This document shows, in pieces, positions 42,948-52,090 of a stretch of DNA of 63,947 nucleotides. Position 1 is the stretch's first letter, and the number at the start of each line of letters is the position of its first letter. Both the position numbers and the translations under genes were made by a program. The DNA is from Pseudomonas sp. BN411. GTDB lineage: Bacteria > Pseudomonadota > Gammaproteobacteria > Pseudomonadales > Pseudomonadaceae. Location: assembly GCF_029871235.1 (NCBI RefSeq), contig NZ_SSOM01000084.1, positions 1 to 63,947 on the forward strand, given 5' to 3'. The notes under the pieces were generated by a model. The model did not search any database, was not told the origin of the DNA, and saw only the letters and a list, made by a program, of their open reading frames with translations.

Positions 42948-43697
42948 CTATCGCTCGACGCACTTTTCGTTGTGATATGTGATGAACCGTTCGTCAATCA
43001 CATGACCGGGGACGACGGTGATGTCTTCCATACGCAGGCTACGGACACCGTAGTCGAGTTCGACATGACAATTCGGACATAAGCAGATGATGTTCCCTTC
43101 GATATCGGGTCCGTCATGCGGAGAACCGAGCGGTTGAAGATGATGCGCCTCTGCATAACGCAATCCGGCCGGCAACTCGATGGAGTGCTGGCAAAGCTGG
43201 CATTTGTAGCCGTGCAATTGTTTGACGCGCCGGGAGAGCAGGCTATCGCGGATGATGCGGCTCACCGTAGTTTCCACACGGCCTGGCGGGGCGGATAAGT
43301 CATTCGCTGGCGGCGTGACGGGCGGTGGCTCATTCGCGATGAAAGGCGCCCAGTCGAACCCTTTAACCTTCCGGATTTCGCTTTCCCACCATGGATAGTC
43401 TTCGTCTCTCCGGCCGAACAGCTTGAAGTAGCCGTGACCGGGGCGCATCCTCTGTGGGTCGCGATCGATGATCAGCCCTGTGATTGCGGGCAGCGCCAAT
43501 TCAGCCGTCCATTCCGCCAGACTGTTCAAGCCCTGGACCTGCAGACTCTCGCCGAAGGTTCCGCGCTGGATCGCAAGCCCTAGATCGTCGTGAACCTGCT
43601 TGTAGCCCACATAACTCTGCGGCCTGCCTGGCACTATCTGCGGCAGCTTGCCAACAAGATAAGACAGCAGAATCCGTCCCTGGCCGTCGAGTGCCAT
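42948..43697 (-). CDS. HNH endonuclease, stand-alone
   Basis: 249 residues, ATG with GGAG 8 bp upstream. The N-terminal half (LAEWTAELALPAITGLIIDRD; RPGHGYFKLFGRRDEDYPWWE) is not a known domain to me. The C-terminal HNH domain is clear: zinc-type CQLCQ, then YAEAHHLQPLGSPHDGPDIEGN and ICLCPNCHVELDYG. Similar solitary HNH proteins are often Type IV-like restriction enzymes; that role is inferred. It is separated from the Septu pair by 288 bp, so it is a separate unit of the same island. Confidence 0.85.
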   Translation of the reverse strand: MALDGQGRILLSYLVGKLPQIVPGRPQSYVGYKQVHDDLGLAIQRGTFGESLQVQGLNSLAEWTAELALPAITGLIIDRDPQRMRPGHGYFKLFGRRDEDYPWWESEIRKVKGFDWAPFIANEPPPVTPPANDLSAPPGRVETTVSRIIRDSLLSRRVKQLHGYKCQLCQHSIELPAGLRYAEAHHLQPLGSPHDGPDIEGNIICLCPNCHVELDYGVRSLRMEDITVVPGHVIDERFITYHNEKCVER

Positions 43698-43985
43698 GCT
43701 CTAAACTCCCGGATAGTTGTTGTACCGTGCACCCTGCACCCGTAGTACCTTGAGGTGCAATCGCCAGTAAAGGCTATCACCGTTTCGTCTCTTTCCAGCG
43801 GGTGCACTGGTCGGAACTCGGTTGCCGAGAGAACTTGGGTATCACGCTACGTAGCCATTTCAGCAGAACATCCCGAAGCGAGGTACGGGGCAAGTGCGCA
43901 AGCTGCCGCTGGCAGTCGGTGATGGCGGGACTCGGTCCCTTCGCGGGAAGCTGTCGATGGTCTCATGACGTACGACCAGGAGTGT

Positions 43986-44831
43986 CTACGTCTCGTCGAA
44001 TCCGCCGGCGCAAAACCAGTCCGAGTCCGCGAGCGCATCATAGGTCGCCCTTTGCCATGAATTTTCATAGACATCGGCGCAGCTCTCGGCCCGTCCGCGC
44101 AAGTCCTTCCTGATCCGTTGTTCGAAGCCTGCCGTTGCGGCCATCTTTCTCAAGGCATAGCGCATGTTGACGATCTCCACCGCGGCATGTGTTGCGTAGA
44201 GCGTGCCCAATCTGTAGATGCGAAAGTGAGTTCTCATGCGCTCTGCCTTCACTGCGCCCCAGGATACCGGAGGGATGACAGAGAACCGCACCGCAGCAGG
44301 CGTGCCTTCCACGACCTCGCCGAACAGCCACCTCTCATCATCGACCTCGTCGAAGTATGGATGGATAGTCTGCTCGGCAGCGGTTGCCGGGACATGCACG
44401 AGCTTGTACTTGTTACAGTCGCTGCAGGCCGGGACCAGATTTATTGCGGTCACGCCAAAGACTGGAAAGCTTGTGATCGGCAGATAGTGATCGAGCTGGT
44501 GAACCGTGCCTTGGCCGCACAGCGGACAGATGTCGTTGACACACGCCTTCTTCAGCTTCGCGTATACGTTGCGCGTCCTGCTGCTCTTGACGAAAGTGCC
44601 GTTGTATACACGCTCCACCTCTTTTCCTGTGACGTATCCGCCAACATTTTTCGTCCCTGCTAAGGCGTGCAGCGTCGCGCCTTCACCGTTCTCTACATAC
44701 ACCGCTTCGGCTGCTTCTACGCTGGCTACGGCCAGTAGCAGCCGGTTCCTCAGGTCCTCATCCCTGATACTGGATGCACATAGCTCCAGCGCTTCGGCGC
44801 CTGTGATGCCAGGTCTCGGCAGGCTACGCAT
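43986..44831 (-). CDS. HNH nuclease of a Septu-like system (PtuB-like)
   Basis: 281 residues from the ATG at 44831 (MRSLPRPGITGAEALELCAS), overlapping the ATPase stop by 8 bp. The HNH core has CPLCGQGTVHQLDHYLPIT (H and D of the site), then FGVTAINLVPACSDCNKYK with the second metal or zinc cysteines, as in PtuB. The C-terminal part is helical. With the AAA protein it should cut nucleic acid on infection. Assignment rests on gene pairing and the HNH type. Confidence 0.83.
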   Translation of the reverse strand: MRSLPRPGITGAEALELCASSIRDEDLRNRLLLAVASVEAAEAVYVENGEGATLHALAGTKNVGGYVTGKEVERVYNGTFVKSSRTRNVYAKLKKACVNDICPLCGQGTVHQLDHYLPITSFPVFGVTAINLVPACSDCNKYKLVHVPATAAEQTIHPYFDEVDDERWLFGEVVEGTPAAVRFSVIPPVSWGAVKAERMRTHFRIYRLGTLYATHAAVEIVNMRYALRKMAATAGFEQRIRKDLRGRAESCADVYENSWQRATYDALADSDWFCAGGFDET

Positions 44832-46374
44832 AGTCGTCTCCGTCTCGCTCCGCGATGAGCGCCTGAACGATTGCTTTGGCCTCATCACCCAACTGCCCGC
44901 CGAACCTGTTCAGAACCCGCCGATAGGAGGATCCGTCCAACACGGCATCCTGCAATAGCTTGTGAAAACCAGACTTTGTGACCTGCAGGCCGAAGACTTC
45001 TCGGGTTAGGACACCTATGTTTTCGCCGAACGTCTCAACAGTCGGACGCTCAACAATGGACCTTCTTCCGCTTCGACGTAGCTTCCATGCACACGACCGA
45101 GGTACTTCCTGCAGGACGACCGGCGAGTGCGTCGCCACAATAGCCACGCCGTTCCGGCGGATGAGGAGATCAGACAGGCAGCGCACGAACGAGGCAAGCA
45201 GCGGCGGATGCAGATGTCCTTCGGGCTCGTCGAGAAGCACCAGTGTTCGTTCATCGACCAGCTCGACCAGCCGGGTTACAGTCAATAGGACAATGGCATG
45301 GCCTGAGCTGAGCTTCTTAAACAGCCTGCGCGCGCGGGTCTTCAGGCTCACATCGCTTTCGTCGTCGAGCAGGGATGTGACATCTGCCTCTGCGAAGAGA
45401 TCGTCTTCTTCGAGCGTTTTCACAGCCTTGCGCCAGCGCTCCGCCAGCACGCCTGACTGGCACCGTGTCAGGCTATTCGCGAAATCAGTTCCCAGTTCAG
45501 CGAAACTCTTCGTCGTCGAATTGCGGTCGGAGGATTCGGCATGCCTGAGGCCGACTTGCTTGCAGCTCATGGCATCCCTTTCTTCTGGCGGCTTCAATTC
45601 GAAGTCGTCAAAGGCGCTGAACGAAACGAGTACCAGTCCGGCAAAGGCCACTGCGCCACCGGTATCCTCCGCCAGCATCTCAATCGAGCCAGGGGAGGAT
45701 CCGTCATCAGCCTCGCGGCCAAGAAGGGCAAGGGTCAACTGCCGCATGCATCGTGTCTTGCCCACGCCGTTGCGGCCAATGAGGACGTGAACGTTCGTCG
45801 GCGGCTGAGATTCGGGTGCGACCTCAAAGGTCATCGACGCCGGCGGTGTACGGCCAACCGTGGGCAAGTGGTACGTGAACTGAAACTCAGTGAGCTTGGC
45901 ATCGCCGCGGGTCAAGCGGTTCAGCCGCCCAGTGACTGTCGAGCCGCGAACGTCTCGCAGAAGTGACTCGCGCATCACCTCTTCATCGCGATGGGCCTCG
46001 AAGATACTGAGGTCGGCGGCGCAGTCGCGCAGCCCGATGAAAACGCGCGCCCGAAGTACGTCGCTCAGTTCGTTCAGTGCCTCGTAGTAGCTCTCGCTCT
46101 GGCCGAGCGAAAAGTATTTCTCGGGCAGCGAGTTGAAGGTCTCGGGCAAGGCCGGCGCGCGGTGGCCCTGAGAGACTCTCCCGGAGGGCATCAGGCCCTT
46201 GTGGCCGATTTTCACCGAGCCGATCTCATGGACCTGGCCTTTTTCGTCGGCGACGTGAAGGAAGAACTGCGTCCTGTACTTGCCCCAGTCGTCCCACTTG
46301 TCTGTGTATAGGAAAGCCCTGCGCTTTGCGTCGCCCGGTATCCGTGCGTTCCCGTCGAGTACAGTGAAGAAAAT
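44824..46374 (-). CDS. AAA ATPase of a Septu-like system (PtuA-like)
   Basis: 516 residues if started at an ATT at 46374; the first ordinary start in frame is a GTG at 46215. The 53 residues between them (FFTVLDGNARIPGDAKRRAF and so on) look like genuine N-terminal family sequence. An in-frame TAG at 46416-46414 closes the frame and no ATG, GTG or TTG exists between it and the conserved part. GAGGGAGA lies 6 nt before the ATT. Walker A is IGRNGVGKTR (about residue 200), Walker B LVLLDEPEGHLHPPL and the switch His is in IVATHSPVV. ABC-type ATPase that senses invasion and activates the HNH partner. Confidence 0.83.
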   Translation of the reverse strand: MFFTVLDGNARIPGDAKRRAFLYTDKWDDWGKYRTQFFLHVADEKGQVHEIGSVKIGHKGLMPSGRVSQGHRAPALPETFNSLPEKYFSLGQSESYYEALNELSDVLRARVFIGLRDCAADLSIFEAHRDEEVMRESLLRDVRGSTVTGRLNRLTRGDAKLTEFQFTYHLPTVGRTPPASMTFEVAPESQPPTNVHVLIGRNGVGKTRCMRQLTLALLGREADDGSSPGSIEMLAEDTGGAVAFAGLVLVSFSAFDDFELKPPEERDAMSCKQVGLRHAESSDRNSTTKSFAELGTDFANSLTRCQSGVLAERWRKAVKTLEEDDLFAEADVTSLLDDESDVSLKTRARRLFKKLSSGHAIVLLTVTRLVELVDERTLVLLDEPEGHLHPPLLASFVRCLSDLLIRRNGVAIVATHSPVVLQEVPRSCAWKLRRSGRRSIVERPTVETFGENIGVLTREVFGLQVTKSGFHKLLQDAVLDGSSYRRVLNRFGGQLGDEAKAIVQALIAERDGDDYA

Positions 46375-46576
46375 GGCGGCTCTCCCTCGGTAGTTTGTGT
46401 TCTCGGCATAACTCTAGCGCTCTGAACGGGCAGGGGCTATGGGCGTCGAGCCCCCAACTGCGTCGCTCGTTGTGCGTCTCAGCTAGGTGCGCACCACTGA
46501 GTCATCTCGACTGGTAGCATGTGGCACACTGCCAGCGGAGCTGGTCGGGACAATTATGGAGTGAAGGGATGTCGGT
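46375..46576. promoter_or_regulatory. Divergent promoter region of Septu-like and Lamassu-like operons
   Basis: About 200 bp between two divergent defence operons. It must contain both promoters; I see no clear -35/-10 pair or operator. A weak ribosome site (AAGGGATG) precedes the plus-strand ATG at 46577. Confidence 0.45.
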
Positions 46577-48484
46577 ATGATCAGAAGGTTTCGGCTGGAG
46601 CAGAAGTCTTATTACGAGAGGCTGGTGATTGCTCAGCGCTTGTCGGACATGCTTGAGAAGTTCCTGGCTGGGCGGCGCGCTCCACTCGCGATCGGCGCTG
46701 AACAGGGCGGTATCGAAGAATGGGACGACGTGGTCATCCTCCACACCTCAGACTCCTTTGAGCATCTGCAGGTCAAACGCCAGGCCAGTGATTTCTGCAC
46801 CAAGAATCCAGATAAGACAAAACACCCGGCCAAGGCATCCAAAGGTGGAACTGCCGGCACTGAGCCCGCGGACTCAGTCATAGACTCGGCATTCGCCAGC
46901 CTGGCTAAGCACGCCGGCTTGGGCACTTTCGACTCACTCCCCGACCGTCAGTTTCAGCTGACCCTCGTCGGCGCACACCTGAAGATCAAAAAAGACCTGA
47001 CCGTGGACCATTTGGATGCCTTGTGCAAACTGTGTCGCCAAGACGGACTTGATCTGGACGAACTTGCCAATCGCAAGGACGGTCCCACCGAACGAACTTA
47101 TCTTTGGCTCACTACCTGGTGTGGGTTCAAAAACTGGGATCAGATCAGAGACACCCTGCGTCGAGTCACCATAGTCTGCGTAGGCAATGATGCGACCTTG
47201 GAGCAACGCTCCGCTGAATCTCTCGGTCGGCACTTTACCGATCCGAAACGGACGCTTGAACGCCTGATAACGTACATCACTAGCGAGACATCTGACGTGT
47301 CAGCTTTGGGCTGTCATGCGGTAGTCCGAGAGCTCAAGGACGAGCTTCGCCCAGATATCGAAACCTGGGCTCAGTATCTGTTAGGTGACGAAGTTCTGCC
47401 GGCCGGCAGGTCATGGTCATTCGCAGGGACTCATGATCTTGGTGGGGTGGCTCCCCGATCTGCGCAGGGAGTTGTGGAGCACATGTGGAGTAGTGGGCCT
47501 GGAAACCGGAAGCTCAGGATATACGCCCCATACACGCCCTCCATCGGGGCGAATCTCACTCTTCCATCTGCAATACTGCGCATGGCTTTGCACCTGCCCA
47601 ATGGCAGTCAGAGTCTTATGCTAGGCGAACCAACGTGGCGCGGTAGCGTCGGCCATGAAGTCGGGCACACGCTCGGTTGCGCAGAGAGCGACCTGAACAA
47701 CCTCCCGTGGCTCGAAAACCCTGAGCGTCTTGCGTGCGCGCTGGATCATGAATTCAAGACACAAGGCGCGGCCCGAGCGGAAGCTGATGCGCTCGCAAGC
47801 GCCATGGACGACCTGATGTGGCAGCGCCTCATTCAAGGCGTCTCTGAAAAGCTTACCGCCATTACAGATCCGGCCCTCGCTGACGCCATGGAAGCAGTTT
47901 GGCTGGAATGGTTGGACGGGTTCGCCAAGAATCCTGGGAGCCGCCGAAAATTTCTGGATCAGCTTCTGTACCCGGAAACAGAAGGGAAAAATGCGAAGCA
48001 CGCACTTCGCCTTGGCCCTCGCACTTTGGATCTGCTGGTCACCGCAGTTGAAATCCTGTTGCTGGTTGCGGTGGGGGTAGGTGGAAGCGGCACCGACTGG
48101 GCGTCCTTCCCGGATTGTGGTCAGGTGCTGAGCATTGCACTCAAATACTGGTCTGGCCCCGCAGGCAGCGCTCCAGAAGTCCGTGAGCTCTCTGACGATC
48201 CGTTGGTGACGGTTATTGGCCCTTCACCAGCCCCGGTCGTAATCCTGTCAGGCGTAAGCGCCTCCCCCTCAGAGCTATTGAACATAGGGATGGCTGACGA
48301 CGCCGAGGCGGCCACCAGCATGGCGGCCGAGCGCCAGCCGCACCTGCTCGTCACCCGGTCAGGGGCGTTTAATCATCTGCGTAGAGGGAGTCTGGCCTCT
48401 GTGCGACAACACTTCACTAAGCAATGGCAGGATCGACTGCTTGCCCGCCAGTCAGCCATCGAGGCGAACGCGAAAGGACTCTGA
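46577..48484 (+). CDS. Lamassu/ABC-3C effector with Cap4-type nuclease domain (LmuA-like)
   Basis: 635 residues. The N-terminal ~230 residues match the Cap4/DUF4297-type restriction-nuclease domain: E-rich start, EEWDDVVIL (D50, D51) and FEHLQVKRQ (Q65-V66-K67), i.e. the D-x(n)-QxK signature. A middle part of unknown fold follows, and a C-terminal ABC-3C-type region. At residues 360-367 there is HEVGHTLG, the shape of a metzincin zinc site (see findings). Ends 1 bp before the middle-component gene. The whole operon is lower in GC than the ICE backbone. Predicted to cleave DNA once the SMC protein senses invading DNA. Confidence 0.78.
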   Translation: MIRRFRLEQKSYYERLVIAQRLSDMLEKFLAGRRAPLAIGAEQGGIEEWDDVVILHTSDSFEHLQVKRQASDFCTKNPDKTKHPAKASKGGTAGTEPADSVIDSAFASLAKHAGLGTFDSLPDRQFQLTLVGAHLKIKKDLTVDHLDALCKLCRQDGLDLDELANRKDGPTERTYLWLTTWCGFKNWDQIRDTLRRVTIVCVGNDATLEQRSAESLGRHFTDPKRTLERLITYITSETSDVSALGCHAVVRELKDELRPDIETWAQYLLGDEVLPAGRSWSFAGTHDLGGVAPRSAQGVVEHMWSSGPGNRKLRIYAPYTPSIGANLTLPSAILRMALHLPNGSQSLMLGEPTWRGSVGHEVGHTLGCAESDLNNLPWLENPERLACALDHEFKTQGAARAEADALASAMDDLMWQRLIQGVSEKLTAITDPALADAMEAVWLEWLDGFAKNPGSRRKFLDQLLYPETEGKNAKHALRLGPRTLDLLVTAVEILLLVAVGVGGSGTDWASFPDCGQVLSIALKYWSGPAGSAPEVRELSDDPLVTVIGPSPAPVVILSGVSASPSELLNIGMADDAEAATSMAAERQPHLLVTRSGAFNHLRRGSLASVRQHFTKQWQDRLLARQSAIEANAKGL

Positions 48485-48485
48485 A

Positions 48486-49085
48486 ATGCTAACAATCTCG
48501 GAGATGGTTGCAGCCATCTCGAAGCGTGCTGAAGGTCGTTATGAAGTTGCCGTGTCCGATACGTTTGAACTGGCGTCGCCGTCGATTGAGATCGACTCTG
48601 CTACGGTGCAGCTCAAACGGGTCAGTCAGGAAGGTGCGGGCTGGCGGACTGTGTTGATCGCAGCCCTTCCCTTCGATTCGGCAAAAATCCAAGGCGCATT
48701 TCGGTGGGCAGCGGATGTCCGTGACATGCTTGCGGAGCCGCAAACAGCTGACCTCTACATGTTCATGCTCATCGAAGGCATTGCGTCAGAAGACGCAGCT
48801 CGCCTCGAGACGGACGATCGCTTCTGCAGAAAGGTAGTGGTCAGAGAGGAGGAAGATGCCGACTCCTTTCTCGACCGTAGCTTCTTGGCGACCCTTTCGC
48901 CCGCCGGCAGCTCAGACAACATCAGCGATCCATTATTGTCGTCTCTGAGTGCTCTTGTCCTAGCGCATTCCTGGGTTGAGCCGTATCGCGACACGTGGCG
49001 AGAATTGCTGTTGTCTGGAAGATCTGGCGGAGAGATCGCTGAAGCCTTGAAGGCGGTTGCGTTTGGTGACGAGGACCCCCAATGA
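48486..49085 (+). CDS. Lamassu/ABC-3C middle component (LmuC-like)
   Basis: 199 residues, ATG 1 bp after the LmuA-like stop; overlaps the next ATG as ATGA. Starts MLTISEMVAAISKRAEGRYE. Mixed alpha/beta with GWRTVLIAALPFDSAKIQGAFRWAADVRDML; helical C-terminus. By position and size it is the bridging subunit between effector and SMC protein. No enzymatic motif. Confidence 0.75.
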   Translation: MLTISEMVAAISKRAEGRYEVAVSDTFELASPSIEIDSATVQLKRVSQEGAGWRTVLIAALPFDSAKIQGAFRWAADVRDMLAEPQTADLYMFMLIEGIASEDAARLETDDRFCRKVVVREEEDADSFLDRSFLATLSPAGSSDNISDPLLSSLSALVLAHSWVEPYRDTWRELLLSGRSGGEIAEALKAVAFGDEDPQ

Positions 49086-52000
49086 AAAATTTGAAGTCCA
49101 TTACACTTTCCAACATCCGCAGGTTTGGCGCCGACACCACGATTGAGCTCAGCCGCGGGGCAACCATCTTATTGGCCCCCAATGGCACCGGAAAGACCGC
49201 GATCTTTGAAGCCATCGAGTTCGGTCTCACCGGCAAGATTTCCCGACTCGACGGGAATCTTTCCCCGATTATCCGAGATTCTCAAATCATGGCTCGCGTG
49301 AGCCTCGATTTCGGTGATGTGCAAGCCTCTGCTCAAGTGAGCAACATTGGTGTCGTTGAGAGAACGGGCGACCTCAGCCCTCTTTTCCCAGAGACAGCCC
49401 CTGAGGACATTCCGTTTCTGCTGAGGCTTACCCACCTGCTTGATCAGCGTGAAGGGGAATGGCTGGTAAAGGCAGAACCAAAAATCGCAGGGTCTCAGTT
49501 GGCACGGTTGCCGATTGGCAAGGATGGCACCCAGGTGAGCTCTGCGCTTGGCGGCATTCGCCGCGCGCTCACAGAGCAACTGAAACAGGCCAAGAGCGCA
49601 CTCGAAACACTCGAAGCAGAATTTGGTGAATGGCAAAGCCTGATCCTTGACCGGGATCTGGCAGCTTCTCAGTCTCAAGGTGCACTTCGTAGCAAAGAAA
49701 ACATCGCTGAATCCATTTCGGACATCGCGCGCCAGGCGCAGAGCTTCGAGCAGTTGCCCGCAGGCCTACTTGTGCCACCGCTGGGCCAAGATGGTTTGGA
49801 AACGGTGCACGATGCGTTGGAGCAATTGGTACAAGCCAAGCTAGACCGACTTCGTGATCAGATCACGGCGCTGGCTGAGGTTGACGGACTCATAGGCCGG
49901 TTTGTTTCTGATCAAGCACGTTCAGAGCAGCTTGGTAACGATCTCATCGCTGTTACTCAGGAGCTTACACAGAAGAAACAAGATCGCGTCCTAGTCGCTG
50001 CCAATCATGAGCGACTCCAGCAGGAGTTGGTCACTGCCGAAGGTGAGCGTGATGCTATCGGTCAGCAGCTCAATCGGCACGTGAATGAGACCCAGGCCAA
50101 AGAGGCGGTCGATCAACGCAAGCAGGTATTGGAGACCGCTGACAAGACTCTGACCAGCGCTGAGTCCCTGGCCTCCACCTTGCGTAGCCAGCATGAAGGC
50201 AACGAGCAGCTCGGCGTCCAACATGACCACATCAACAGACAACGCAAGGCGTTGCTACAGATAGACGCTGACCTTCTCACCGCTCATCAACTCCTGGAGC
50301 GCTGGGAGCAGACGATTCAGCACGTTGCAGATGTTACGGGCTCCATCAGTGGTGAAGAGGCAGAAGAGGATGTCCTTCAAGAACAGCTTCGAACTGCGGT
50401 TTCATCAAGGATAGCTGCTGAAGCTGAGGAGTTAGCCGCGAAGAGCCATCACGAGACTTTGACCTCGGCCGCTGATTCAATACGGCAAGCCGTTGCGTCC
50501 ATCGCGGCTCACCTGCCCAGCGATCGCGGTGACTGCCCTTTATGTGGTGAAGAGCACGGAGCAATAATCCTTCATGAACGTGTTGCCAAGGCATTAGAGG
50601 CTATCGACCCCAATGTTGTCGACGCCGAACGGCGCGTCAAGAAGGCAGCCGATGCTTTGCGTGAATGCTCAGAGGCGGTAACACACGCCGAAGCAGAATT
50701 GAGAGCATGCAAGGATAGAATTGTTGAGCTGGAGTTCCAGCAGGCGGGCCTGGCAGCGGACATCAACGATTTCAGAACCAACATTCTGCTCGGCGGCGAT
50801 ACGGTACCCCTCGCGAAAGAGTCGATCCGACGTCGCGAAGATGCAAATGCTTCAGCCAAGCTCCAGCTGGATGAGAAGCAGAGCAATCTTGCGCCCCCAC
50901 TAGCCCCCAATGTCTTTGATCAGACCAAAAACGCCTACGATTCGGCTGTTCGTGCATTGGACTCCGCGCGACAGGGCCGATCAGAGGCCAGCAGCAGGCT
51001 TGAGCAGGCTACCGCGGCATTGGCAGCAATCACTGCAGACGCTCCGCCAGCACAAACACTGGAAGAGTTGTCCTCGGCGCAGAACCAAAATGCCAATCAG
51101 ATTGCTGACCTGAGCTCCAAGGTGACGGCCGAGCAATCCGCCTTGGATCGGCAGCAGGTTCAGCTGACCGACGTGACGAATAGGGTATCTGACCTGGAAA
51201 CCCAGCTATCCGATGCCCAATCTCGACTCGCTACTGCCCGAGCTTCCTGGCGCCAGCTATCGTTCGCCGGCGATCCAACTGCCGAGGTTGCGAGCAGTCG
51301 TGAGGCTCAGTTGCAGTCCACGGTCACCGAGCTGGCTCGACACTCAGAAAAGCTACGAACGATCAAAATCGAGATTGGTGCCTGGAGCAAACTGGAGCAG
51401 GCGCGCCTGGCTCAGGGGCTCCTGGATCGTCGGCGCGGCGAGCTGTCGGAGGATGAGTTCACTGCAAATCTTCGTCAGCGTATGGAGAAAGAACGATTGA
51501 GCCAGAAGCGTCTGTCGCTGCTATCCGATGCGATGGACACGCTCAATCAGTACTTATCCTCCGAAATCGCTAATGTTCAAAAACACGTACTCGCCGTGGT
51601 ACCGCGATGGCAGGCGCTTCTGAAGCGAGTGGTTAGAGAGCAACGTTTTACCGGGACGAATCTGGATTTTCGCAGCCTGTATAGAAAGGAGCGTGCTGAA
51701 GTTTCGGTGCCGCTCCACGGGGAATTAGTCCCGGTACCGGCGATAGCCAGTGAGGCTCAGCTGACGGATTTGCAGCTAACCTTCCTGCTGTCAATGGCGC
51801 TGGATCATCAGTGGTCTTCCTGGCGCGGCCTGCTTCTAGACGACCCAACCCAGCATCATGACCTGGTCCATGCTGCGTCGGTATTCGACGTGCTTCGTGA
51901 TTACATCGTCGATCATGGTTTCCAGGTCGTGATTGCAACCCATGACGCCCTTCAAGCCCGTTACTTCATGCGTAAGCTACAAAACGACGGGATCGAAGCA

Positions 52001-52090
52001 CGTTTATGGTCACTCACACCAACCCCTGACGGCGTTACAGCCTCAGAAAGCCCATGGCCGGTTAGAAGTCAGCTAGCGGTGAATGAGTAG
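49082..52090 (+). CDS. SMC/Rad50-like ATPase of Lamassu/ABC-3C system (LmuB-like)
   Basis: 1002 residues. Walker A LAPNGTGKTAIFEAIEFG (residues 31-48), two long coiled coils (about 165-480 and 495-790) joined by a zinc-hook CPLC (residues 485-488), the ABC signature region (about 885-905) and Walker B LLLDDPTQHHDLVH (about 915). This is a complete SMC-type sensor: the DDPTQHHD motif occurs in ABC-3C/Lamassu proteins. Thought to bind DNA ends or structured DNA of phages and plasmids and to release LmuA. The gene closes the operon; the backbone resumes after about 52.1 kb. Confidence 0.87.
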   Translation: MKNLKSITLSNIRRFGADTTIELSRGATILLAPNGTGKTAIFEAIEFGLTGKISRLDGNLSPIIRDSQIMARVSLDFGDVQASAQVSNIGVVERTGDLSPLFPETAPEDIPFLLRLTHLLDQREGEWLVKAEPKIAGSQLARLPIGKDGTQVSSALGGIRRALTEQLKQAKSALETLEAEFGEWQSLILDRDLAASQSQGALRSKENIAESISDIARQAQSFEQLPAGLLVPPLGQDGLETVHDALEQLVQAKLDRLRDQITALAEVDGLIGRFVSDQARSEQLGNDLIAVTQELTQKKQDRVLVAANHERLQQELVTAEGERDAIGQQLNRHVNETQAKEAVDQRKQVLETADKTLTSAESLASTLRSQHEGNEQLGVQHDHINRQRKALLQIDADLLTAHQLLERWEQTIQHVADVTGSISGEEAEEDVLQEQLRTAVSSRIAAEAEELAAKSHHETLTSAADSIRQAVASIAAHLPSDRGDCPLCGEEHGAIILHERVAKALEAIDPNVVDAERRVKKAADALRECSEAVTHAEAELRACKDRIVELEFQQAGLAADINDFRTNILLGGDTVPLAKESIRRREDANASAKLQLDEKQSNLAPPLAPNVFDQTKNAYDSAVRALDSARQGRSEASSRLEQATAALAAITADAPPAQTLEELSSAQNQNANQIADLSSKVTAEQSALDRQQVQLTDVTNRVSDLETQLSDAQSRLATARASWRQLSFAGDPTAEVASSREAQLQSTVTELARHSEKLRTIKIEIGAWSKLEQARLAQGLLDRRRGELSEDEFTANLRQRMEKERLSQKRLSLLSDAMDTLNQYLSSEIANVQKHVLAVVPRWQALLKRVVREQRFTGTNLDFRSLYRKERAEVSVPLHGELVPVPAIASEAQLTDLQLTFLLSMALDHQWSSWRGLLLDDPTQHHDLVHAASVFDVLRDYIVDHGFQVVIATHDALQARYFMRKLQNDGIEARLWSLTPTPDGVTASESPWPVRSQLAVNE

